Below, piece by piece: positions 29,159 to 35,981 of a stretch of DNA of 64,000 nt. The stretch is from Akkermansia muciniphila (GTDB lineage: Bacteria > Verrucomicrobiota > Verrucomicrobiia > Verrucomicrobiales > V1-33), in the NCBI GenBank assembly GCA_945861415.1, contig CAMAUV010000022.1, positions 1-64,000 on the forward strand. The letters run 5' to 3'. Every line of letters begins with the position of its first letter. The stretch's first letter is position 1. Position numbers and translations under genes: made by a program. The notes under the pieces were generated by a model. It was not told the origin of the DNA. It did no database searches and saw nothing but the letters and a program-made list of their open reading frames with translations.

Positions 29159-29206
29159 GGTCTACCGATGCCGGGTAGGCCGGCATTTTTTGTCGGCTCG
29201 TTACTA

Positions 29207-29223
29207 GACCCATCCTCAAAAGT
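29207..29223 (+). repeat. IS630 left terminal inverted repeat
   Basis: GACCCATCCTCAAAAGT, exact reverse complement of the right end. The transposase stop codon (29216-29218) lies inside this repeat. Confidence 0.92.
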
Positions 29224-30265
29224 CATCGCCTGAAACTCTGCACTGTGCAGTGATGAGAGCAGGAGAGGCGAAGAGGGAGGCGAATGCTTCGAGGAGGCGG
29301 GACATGAGCGCGTCCTCTGTGCGGGCAGTGAACCCCGCAAACCATTTTGATTTGAGGTGCAGCCAGAGGCGTTCGATGGCGTTGTAGTCCGGGCTGTATG
29401 GGGGCAGATACACGGGCGTGAAGTGATGCCAGTGGAGGCGCTTGGCCTTGTGCCATGAGGCGTTGTCGAGCACGAGATGAAAGGTGCGCCCGGGTTCGGG
29501 CGGGTGCTCGGCGGCGAGCGTGTCGAGGAAGGCCTGGAAGACATCGCTGTCGCAGCCGTCGCAAAGCAGCGCGCTGCACGCGCCGGTGGCCGGCTCCACC
29601 GCGCCGATGGCACTGAGACGGATGTGTTTTCCCGTCTGCAGGTTGTGCGGATGGCTGCCTTTGCGCGCCCATGTGGAACGGGGGCGAGGGTCGCCTTCGA
29701 ATCCCGCCTCGTCAGCAAAAAACACGCGGGCCAGCGGGTCGCTGAGCAGGGATTTGAAGCCGGGCAGGAAGGCCGTGCGCTGTTGATGCCACAGGTCATC
29801 GGAAGGCGGCAGGGGCCACGGGCGCGGGATGCGCAGCACCCAGCCATGCTCGTGCAGGTGGCGCAGCAGCGTGCTGTAGCCCAGCGTGATTTGCAGTTCT
29901 GCGGCGAGGTGCCCGTGGAGCTTCACCGCCGTCCAGTGGTGCTCACCGGCGGCGGACGGGGCCTCCAGCAGGGGGACGACTTCGGCGCGGAAGCGCCCGG
30001 CACTGAGCACACGGGGCCGGCCGCCACGGGGCTTGTCCAGAAGCGCATCGATGCCGCCCTGATTGAAGGTGCGAATCCATCGCTGCACGGTGGCGGGGGA
30101 GACATCGCAGAAGTGGGCCACCGCGGCGCGATCAAGTCCTGTGCCCAGCGCGCGGATGGCGCGCAGCCGCAGGGCATGATGCCGCTGCGGCGTGCAGCGC
30201 ACGGCCGTCTCCACCTCGGCAAGCGAGGCGTTTTCGAAATTGGGCATGACGACCGGGCGGCTCAC
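29216..30265 (-). CDS. IS630-family DDE transposase
   Basis: A 349-residue transposase. The N-terminal helix-turn-helix region (DRAAVAHFCDVSPATVQRWI, about 45-65, then LLDKPRGGRPRVLS) resembles paired-like DNA-binding domains. The catalytic DDE residues are in VFFADEAGFEGD, LVLDNASWHKAK and PDYNAIERLWLHLK, the three signature blocks of the family. The frame is intact, so the element may still be active. It is read as one frame with no programmed frameshift. Its stop lies inside the left terminal repeat. Confidence 0.93.
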   Translation of the reverse strand: MSRPVVMPNFENASLAEVETAVRCTPQRHHALRLRAIRALGTGLDRAAVAHFCDVSPATVQRWIRTFNQGGIDALLDKPRGGRPRVLSAGRFRAEVVPLLEAPSAAGEHHWTAVKLHGHLAAELQITLGYSTLLRHLHEHGWVLRIPRPWPLPPSDDLWHQQRTAFLPGFKSLLSDPLARVFFADEAGFEGDPRPRSTWARKGSHPHNLQTGKHIRLSAIGAVEPATGACSALLCDGCDSDVFQAFLDTLAAEHPPEPGRTFHLVLDNASWHKAKRLHWHHFTPVYLPPYSPDYNAIERLWLHLKSKWFAGFTARTEDALMSRLLEAFASLFASPALITAQCRVSGDDF

Positions 30266-30318
30266 AACTGCCTGGTAACTATGTCAAGTTATGGAAAGTA
30301 CAAGTGTTAGGATCGAAA

Positions 30319-30335
30319 ACTTTTGAGGATGGGTC
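30319..30335 (-). repeat. IS630 right terminal inverted repeat
   Basis: ACTTTTGAGGATGGGTC, followed by the TA target duplicate at 30336-30337. It ends only 7 bases before the stop codon of the broken membrane-protein gene. Confidence 0.92.
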
Positions 30336-30342
30336 TAAACAG

Positions 30343-30842
30343 CTATGCCAGTGATGGCTTCGGCCGCGCCAGATTGAGCGATGCCATGCCGATAGCGAAA
30401 AGCAGGGAACCTGCTGCGGCCATCAGCATGAGCAGCGCCCCGGCCCGCCCCCCCCCGTGGCCTGGGTCGCCGGTTTCACGTGTTTGAAAGGCTGATCCTG
30501 CAGCAGGCCGTCCGCGGTTGGATTATTGCGGGGGAGTTTTTCCAGTAGCGCAATCGATCCATGTTCCGCCAGTGTCTGCACTATCGGCTCCCGCTCAAGC
30601 CGCACCCCATTCATGGCTAGGCGCACGGACACTTACTTAGTTATGATGAACATCATGCAGGATGCGAAGAGCACCACTTGCAGCGGGCCGGCGCTGAATT
30701 TCTGATGGCGGTGCCCTGTGGCCATGCCTTCCGGCTCCGGCGCGGGCAGGATGCGACACCTCATGGTGGCATGCGCATTTGTTGCTGTCGGCTTCGGTAA
30801 ATTATTAGAAATTGGTGAAGTTTTTGGGGATATACCCATCAC
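30343..30842 (-). pseudogene. Broken gene for a small membrane protein, interrupted by a stop and a G9 tract
   Basis: Reading leftward, one frame gives a piece ending in a hydrophobic segment (AGPLQVVLFASCMMFIITK) and TAA at 30633-30635. The same frame resumes with VSVRLAMNGVRLEREPIVQT, HGSIALLEKLPRNNPTADG and KHVKPATQATGG and then hits a run of nine G (C9 on the + strand, 30458-30466). One added G moves into the frame GALLMLMAAAGSLLFAIGMA and LNLARPKPSLA, ending at TAG 30343-30345. I do not recognise the family. It may be dead, phase-variable at the G tract, or a sequencing error; the upstream TAA favours a dead gene. Confidence 0.45.
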
Positions 30843-30955
30843 AATTCTCAGAATAATTAGGCTTTCTCCTGCATCTATTTTGTTGCCTTTCGTTAAAGAC
30901 TAGACGTATCTCCCTTGGAAGACACTCCCAAACATTAAGCAAACATTCCAATAAA

Positions 30956-31654
30956 ATGAAAATTCTAATCGTCGAAGACAACGAACCGCTACGTAAAGCC
31001 ATCGTCCAGCGTTGCCGAGAAAGCGGATTTGCTATCGATGAAACTGGCGATGGCCCGGAGGGGCTTTGGCTGGCCACAGAGAACAAGTATACGGTGGCTG
31101 TGCTCGACTTGATGCTGCCGGGGCTTGATGGTATTGAACTGCTGCGCAAAATGCGAAAGCATAATGAGGACACCAGCGTAATCATTATTACCGCCCGCGA
31201 TCAAGTGGGTGACCGCGTGGAGGGGCTCGATGCCGGAGCTGATGACTACTTGGTCAAACCCTTCGCCTTGGATGAACTCATGGCCCGCATCCGTGCACTC
31301 ACCCGCCGCAAGCATCAGGTGAAAAACCCGGTGATGAAAATTGGAGATCTCGAGATCGATACTCTGCGCCGCTCCATCAGCCGCTGCGGGGTGGAAATAG
31401 TTCTCACCGCCCGGGAATATTCGCTGCTGGAGTTGCTCGCGCTTCGTCAGGGCGAAGTAGTAACTCGCGCCGAGATATGGGAGCAGCTCTACGACTTCAA
31501 CCAAGACCCGGAAAGTAACGTGGTGGACGTGTTCATCGCCTACCTGCGCCGCAAGATCGAAGGCGAGGGACGGGCAAAGCTCATTCACACCCGTCGCGGT
31601 ATGGGTTACATGTTGGAAGTCAGAAAAGAAGAGCTTGCCGGCAGCGCAGTGTAG
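30956..31654 (+). CDS. OmpR/PhoB-family response regulator, orphan
   Basis: A 232-residue two-domain regulator. The receiver domain has the acidic pair in IVEDNE, the phosphoryl-accepting aspartate D51 (VLDLMLPGLDG) and the conserved lysine in YLVKPFALDEL. The C-terminal winged-helix domain starts near residue 125 and has the TAREYSLLELLALRQG recognition region and HTRRGMGYML at the end. It should be a DNA-binding transcription factor phosphorylated by a sensor kinase, but no kinase gene is next to it; the following gene is a membrane protein of unknown role 24 bases downstream. Confidence 0.93.
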   Translation: MKILIVEDNEPLRKAIVQRCRESGFAIDETGDGPEGLWLATENKYTVAVLDLMLPGLDGIELLRKMRKHNEDTSVIIITARDQVGDRVEGLDAGADDYLVKPFALDELMARIRALTRRKHQVKNPVMKIGDLEIDTLRRSISRCGVEIVLTAREYSLLELLALRQGEVVTRAEIWEQLYDFNQDPESNVVDVFIAYLRRKIEGEGRAKLIHTRRGMGYMLEVRKEELAGSAV

Positions 31655-31678
31655 GCTTTGATGGCCCAAGTCTAATTC

Positions 31679-32497
31679 ATGGGGAGTTTCGCCATCGTAG
31701 CAGGAGTGTGGCTTGTAGGTTATGCTCTGCGCACATTCGCCCGCCCGCTGCTTCGCAAGCTGGGTGCTCTGCTCTATCTTTTGGCCACTTGGCTTGCTGG
31801 ATATTTTCTAAGCGGAGAGTCATGGATGGGCGGTGCCTTTGCCGTGGCCGGATGGTTCCTGCTGCCATGGGTGGACATCGTCCTGAGGGTGCGCAGTATG
31901 AGGCTCCCCATCAGCAAGCAATTGCAATACCGACCACCACCAACGCAGGATGAATTTCCCGCTCTGAGGGAAACCAGTGTCGCCTTTGAGGATACGGGAT
32001 TTGAGCGGGTGGAGGATACCGGCTGGGAGGGCGGGGAGGTTCGCCAATTTCTGCGCCTGTTCTACCTGCAGGAAAAGCGGGTGCAGGGGGCCATATCCTT
32101 TAATCAGCAGCATGGCATGGGCTTTGGCTTCATCAGCTTCACTACCCGGACAAAGGATGGCCGCGTTTTCATCACCACGGATAATCCCTACAGCAATCTG
32201 CCTCAGCCTCCCGACATTTTTGTCTATTCGGTGCGCAATGCCGCCAGCGTCACAGACCTCATGGAGGAACATCTGTCCCTGCTCGACACCAGTGGCGTCG
32301 ACATTGCCAATAATGTTGATGAGATCGACCCGGAGCATCTGCCGCAGCTAATGAGCGGAGAACTCCAGCAGCAAATCCGTCATAACCTCCGCACCGGCTA
32401 CATTAAAGACGCTGGCGAGGGGAAGTTCCGCTACTCGTGGCGGGGATGCTTTTACCTTTGGGGGCGCGTCCTGCGGGATATGGTGCGGTTGGCGTAG
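31679..32497 (+). CDS. Membrane protein of unknown function, downstream of response regulator
   Basis: A 272-residue protein with two or three N-terminal membrane segments (about 5-20, 30-47 and 50-68, such as LGALLYLLATWLAGYFL) and a soluble part from about residue 70 rich in acidic residues. I do not recognise a family. The soluble region has a YNLPQPPDIFVYSVRNA-like segment (starting YSNLPQPPD) and no sensor-kinase motifs (no H-box, no ATP-binding lid), so it is not the missing kinase. It follows the response regulator by 24 bases and could be co-transcribed. Function unknown. Confidence 0.65.
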   Translation: MGSFAIVAGVWLVGYALRTFARPLLRKLGALLYLLATWLAGYFLSGESWMGGAFAVAGWFLLPWVDIVLRVRSMRLPISKQLQYRPPPTQDEFPALRETSVAFEDTGFERVEDTGWEGGEVRQFLRLFYLQEKRVQGAISFNQQHGMGFGFISFTTRTKDGRVFITTDNPYSNLPQPPDIFVYSVRNAASVTDLMEEHLSLLDTSGVDIANNVDEIDPEHLPQLMSGELQQQIRHNLRTGYIKDAGEGKFRYSWRGCFYLWGRVLRDMVRLA

Positions 32498-32634
32498 CAC
32501 GATGGGTAGAGAAAATTCCGCGATGGCGGGGTGTGCGGATTCATCCTAGACAGCGCAGGGCCTCCGCTCCTATATCGCATGCGCACAACTTTGCTGCGCC
32601 CTATTTTCTCTAAACCTAGAACCCAATACACGTC

Positions 32635-33666
32635 ATGTCTCACTCTGCTCCCAATTTGCACAACGCCATGTGGCCAGGTCTCGTCGGTAAAGGCGACAGC
32701 GAAGGCCAGGAACCGCCCATCAGCCTCGAGCGCATGCTCGACCTCAGCGCTGCCGCCAGCGTCAACGGCGAGAAGTTCGCAGGTATCGACTACTTCCTCT
32801 TCCTGCCCCACACGGATCCCAATGCCAGTGACGACGAATTGAAGCGCATAGCCGACCTCATTGCCTCGAAGGGATTCACCGTCGGCTCCCTCGTGGCTCC
32901 CGTTTGGCCCGGCACCGTGGGCGATTCCTCCATGGGTGACGACTCCCAGCAGGAAAAGTTTCTCAGCGCGGTGAAGATGGCCTGCCGCATCGCTAAAGTG
33001 TTCAACGCTCATGGCGTGCGCAAGTATGGCTGCATCCGCATCGATTCCGCGGAGTTCGGCGTGGCCAAATGGCGCGAGAACTCCAAAGCCAGCACCGCCC
33101 GCATCATTGATACCTTCAAGAAAGCAGCTACTATCGCTAAAGACCACGGCGAGCGCCTCGCCGCAGAAGGTGAAATCTGCTGGGCCGGCATGCACTCATG
33201 GAAAGACATGCTCGACGTGCTCGAAGGCGTGGGCCAACCCGACGCGCTCGGCTTCCAGGCCGACCTCGCCCACACCTACCTCTACACCCTCGGCTATAAC
33301 GCACCCGAGCACGCACTGGTGAAGGAAGGCTACAGCGAGGCTGAGTTCTACGCCGCCTACGAGAAGATGACCGACGCACTCCGTCCCTGGACCATCGACT
33401 TCCACGTCGCTCAAAACGACGGCACCGTCCACGGCGCGGGCAGCCATGACAAAACCGGCAAGCACTGCCGCGCCGACGACCCTAACGGCAAACTCGACAT
33501 CGTGAAGTGCTCCGGCTACTGGCTCAAGGACGCCGCCGCCCGCGGCATCAAGCATATATGCTGGGACGGCTGCATGTTCCCCAACGCCGTGCTCGAAACG
33601 CCCGAGACATGGAACACCATCCTCAGCAAAATGATCGACGTGCGCAACGCTCACGGCTGGAGCTGA
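32635..33666 (+). CDS. Sugar phosphate isomerase/epimerase-like TIM barrel protein
   Basis: A 343-residue protein of the xylose isomerase-like TIM barrel superfamily (AP-endonuclease 2 fold). The metal-binding residues sit in the expected strands: Glu/Asp in [10 protein letters not shown], Glu in [13 protein letters not shown], Asp/His in [11 protein letters not shown] and the final [14 protein letters not shown]. This family includes isomerases and epimerases of sugars and inositols; the precise substrate cannot be read off. A 137-base gap without a gene precedes it and a strong terminator follows 28 bases after its stop, so it is probably a monocistronic unit. Confidence 0.88.
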   Translation: MSHSAPNLHNAMWPGLVGKGDSEGQEPPISLERMLDLSAAASVNGEKFAGIDYFLFLPHTDPNASDDELKRIADLIASKGFTVGSLVAPVWPGTVGDSSMGDDSQQEKFLSAVKMACRIAKVFNAHGVRKYGCIRIDSAEFGVAKWRENSKASTARIIDTFKKAATIAKDHGERLAAEGEICWAGMHSWKDMLDVLEGVGQPDALGFQADLAHTYLYTLGYNAPEHALVKEGYSEAEFYAAYEKMTDALRPWTIDFHVAQNDGTVHGAGSHDKTGKHCRADDPNGKLDIVKCSGYWLKDAAARGIKHICWDGCMFPNAVLETPETWNTILSKMIDVRNAHGWS

Positions 33667-33696
33667 GCCCGCCGAGTGGAGACAGATTCAAACGAA

Positions 33697-33727
33697 AGCC
33701 GCCCGGCCAAAACCGGGCGGCTTTTTT
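33697..33727 (+). terminator. Rho-independent terminator
   Basis: A 10-base-pair perfect stem (33697-33706 with 33713-33722, loop CCAAAA) followed by six T. It ends the isomerase transcript and insulates it from the HMG-CoA reductase operon. Confidence 0.93.
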
Positions 33728-33843
33728 GTGCCTTCAGGACTCGGGCAAGCTGATGCGCGGCGCATCCGTCGTCGGCGCAGTCCGGGAATTCCATTGGTCG
33801 AATCCCGCGTTGCCGCGGCTGACACCATCGCCTATCAAGAGCC

Positions 33844-35091
33844 ATGTCCGTTACCTCTGGGAAAGCCGCCGCCTTCATTCTCCGCCACATCGGCGAGGCC
33901 GACACCGTCGCCCTCCGCAAAAGGCTGGCATCAAAACCCGGCGCGTCCGCGAAAAAACTGCCTGGTGGCACGGCGGTGACAGAAGTGCGCGTGCAGGAAA
34001 GACGCGAGGCGGTTGGAGCGGGTGCGGCGCTCGGCGCGGCGGGCGCGGAGACTTTTGCGCGGAATATCGAAAACTTCATCGGCACGCTCACTGTGCCCGT
34101 CGGTGTCGCGGGGCCATTGCGGGTGAACGGACTCTTTGCGCAGGGTGACTATTTCGTTCCGCTGGCGACCACGGAGGCGGCGCTCGTCGCGTCGTTCGAC
34201 CGCGGCGCGCGCGTCCTTACTGAGGCGGGAGGCTGCGCGGCGATGCTGGTGAATGAAGGCGTCCTCCGCGCGCCGGGCTTCGCATTTCGCAACCTGGCCG
34301 ATGCGGGTGAATTCGTGCTTTGGGCCAGCGCGCAGACCGACGAGTTCCGCGCCGTCGCCGAATCTACGACGCGATTCGGGCGGCTCATCGACGTGCGATT
34401 CACCGGCGAGGCGAACCACGTGTATCTCCAGTTGGAGTTCAGCACCGGCGCCGCGGCGGGGCAGAACATGGTCACCATCGCCACGCAGGCCGTGTGCGAT
34501 TTCATCGCCGCCAATACTCCCGTGAAACCCGAGTATCACTTCGTCGAGGCCAACTTCTCTGGCGACAAAAAGGCGAGTGCCCTGTCCTTCTCCACCGTTC
34601 GTGGCCGCAAAGTCTGCGCCGAGGCCGAACTCGACGCCGTGCTCGTGAAACGCCGTTTCCATACCACGCCCGCCCGCATGGTGGACTGCTGGCGCATGTC
34701 CGCGCTCGGCGGTGTGATGAGCGGCACCATCGGCGTGCAGGGCCACTACGCCAACGGCCTCGCCGCCCTCTACCTCGCCACCGGTCAGGATGTCGCGTGC
34801 GTCGCCGAAAGCGCCGTCGGCATCACGCGATTCGAGCTGCGTGAAGACGGTGCCCTCTACGGCGCCGTCACCCTGCCCAACATCATCGTCGGCACCGTTG
34901 GCGGCGGAACCAGCCTGCCCGCCCAGCGCGCTTGCCTCGACATCCTCAATCTCGCGCGCCCCGAAGACGCCAACGCCCTCGCCGAAGTCTGCGCTGCTCT
35001 CGCCCTCGCCGGTGAACTCAGCATCATCGGCGCACTCAGCGCACAGGAATTCAGCCGCGCCCACCGCCGCCTCGCTCGCGGGAAAAAATGA
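33844..35091 (+). CDS. hmgA: Hydroxymethylglutaryl-CoA reductase
   Basis: A 415-residue enzyme. Catalytic residues of the family are in place: E111 (TTEAALVAS), K242/K243 (GDKKASAL), D316 (GQDVACV) and H407 near the C-terminus (SRAHRRLARGK). Other landmarks are ENFIGTLTVPVGVAGPL and GEANHVYLQLEF. The NAD(P)-site motif usually written GDAMGMNM is changed to GAAAGQNM. It would convert HMG-CoA to mevalonate, although a different acyl-CoA cannot be excluded in this context. It is the first gene of a seven-gene unit; its stop overlaps the next ATG (ATGA). No other mevalonate-pathway gene (synthase, kinase, decarboxylase) lies in the window. Confidence 0.88.
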   Translation: MSVTSGKAAAFILRHIGEADTVALRKRLASKPGASAKKLPGGTAVTEVRVQERREAVGAGAALGAAGAETFARNIENFIGTLTVPVGVAGPLRVNGLFAQGDYFVPLATTEAALVASFDRGARVLTEAGGCAAMLVNEGVLRAPGFAFRNLADAGEFVLWASAQTDEFRAVAESTTRFGRLIDVRFTGEANHVYLQLEFSTGAAAGQNMVTIATQAVCDFIAANTPVKPEYHFVEANFSGDKKASALSFSTVRGRKVCAEAELDAVLVKRRFHTTPARMVDCWRMSALGGVMSGTIGVQGHYANGLAALYLATGQDVACVAESAVGITRFELREDGALYGAVTLPNIIVGTVGGGTSLPAQRACLDILNLARPEDANALAEVCAALALAGELSIIGALSAQEFSRAHRRLARGKK

Positions 35092-35981
35092 AGCGCTGGT
35101 GGAATTATCAAAAGGAGCGGTTCCCGCTCCTCGCCCATGGCCCCCTCATCGCAGCGTTCAGCTTTTGTGCCGTGAGCTACTCGCGGATGCTGCGGGGCGA
35201 GACCGGCATCCCCCCATGGCCAGCGCTCGTCGTTGCTTTCATCACCTGCCTTCTGTTCTTCCTCCAGCTCAGGCTGGCGGATGAATTCAAGGACCACGAG
35301 GAAGACTCGCGCTACCGCCCGTATCGCCCCGTGCCGCGCGGACTCGTCACGCTGCGCGAACTCGGCTGGCTCTTCGTCTTCGCCGCCGTCGCCCAACTTG
35401 CCGCCGCATTCTGGCTCGCTCCGCGCATGGCGCTGCTACTGCTGGTGCCGTGGCTCTATCTCGCCGCCATGAGCCGCGAGTTCTTCGCCCGCGACTGGCT
35501 GAAAGCGCGTCCCATTACCTATCTGTGGACGCACATGCTCATCATGCCGCTCGTGGATTTCTACGCCACCGGCTGCGACTGGCTCGCCCTCGGCCTGCAT
35601 CCGCCCGACGGCCTCCACTGGTTCCTCGCCGCGAGTTTCTTCAATGGCGTCGTCATAGAACTGGGCCGCAAGCTCCGCGCGCCCGCCGACGAAGAAACGG
35701 GCGTGCCCACTTACACCGCCCTGTGGGGCGTGCGCCGCGCTCCGCTCGTCTGGCTCGCCGTCGTCGCCGCGACCAGTCTCTGCGCGTGGCAAGCCGCCGC
35801 ACGCATCGTGTTCGCATGGCCTGTCGCCGCCATCCTCGGCGCTCTCTGGCTCGCCGCCGCGTGGCAAACGCTCGCTTTCCGCCGCACTCCCGCGAACGGC
35901 AAACGATTCGAGCTTCTCGCCGTGCTCTGGACCCTCGCGCTGTATCTGTCCCTCGGCGCACTGCCGCTCTTCTTCCGATGA
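35088..35981 (+). CDS. UbiA-like membrane prenyltransferase-family protein
   Basis: A 297-residue polytopic membrane protein with about eight hydrophobic segments. The acidic motif DEFKDHEED near residue 63 and a second acidic motif in APADEE near residue 200 match the two Asp-rich, Mg-diphosphate-binding loops of UbiA prenyltransferases, though the first is not the exact NDxxD consensus. It would move a prenyl chain to an acceptor inside the membrane. The start overlaps the HMG-CoA reductase stop by 4 bases and its stop overlaps the next ATG. Assignment rests on these motifs and hydrophobicity; a related membrane phosphatase or polymerase cannot be excluded. Confidence 0.62.
   Translation: MKRWWNYQKERFPLLAHGPLIAAFSFCAVSYSRMLRGETGIPPWPALVVAFITCLLFFLQLRLADEFKDHEEDSRYRPYRPVPRGLVTLRELGWLFVFAAVAQLAAAFWLAPRMALLLLVPWLYLAAMSREFFARDWLKARPITYLWTHMLIMPLVDFYATGCDWLALGLHPPDGLHWFLAASFFNGVVIELGRKLRAPADEETGVPTYTALWGVRRAPLVWLAVVAATSLCAWQAAARIVFAWPVAAILGALWLAAAWQTLAFRRTPANGKRFELLAVLWTLALYLSLGALPLFFR

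Larger units (their letters stand above)
29207..30335. mobile_element. Complete IS630-type insertion sequence
   Basis: A 1129-base element bounded by perfect 17-base inverted repeats (29207-29223 and 30319-30335) and flanked by TA on both sides (29205-29206 and 30336-30337), the target duplication typical of IS630/Tc1-mariner elements. It contains a single intact transposase gene and lies between the glycosyltransferase and a broken membrane-protein gene. Confidence 0.93.

Noticed and set aside
29207-30335. IS element interrupting the membrane-protein gene
   Set aside because: The right end lies 7 bases beyond the gene's stop codon, so the insertion is next to the gene; the breaks in the gene are a stop and a frameshift.
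31679-32497. The membrane protein as a sensor kinase for the response regulator
   Set aside because: It has no histidine-box or ATP-binding motifs and its length is too short for a histidine kinase.
33931-35064. 377-codon open frame on the minus strand across HMG-CoA reductase
   Set aside because: A shadow frame caused by the high GC content of third positions; the plus-strand product has all catalytic motifs.
35450-35977. 176-codon upstream extension of the dikinase frame
   Set aside because: It reads through the UbiA-like gene in another frame, is Arg/His-rich and unlike any protein; the ATG at 35978 overlapping the previous stop is the natural start.
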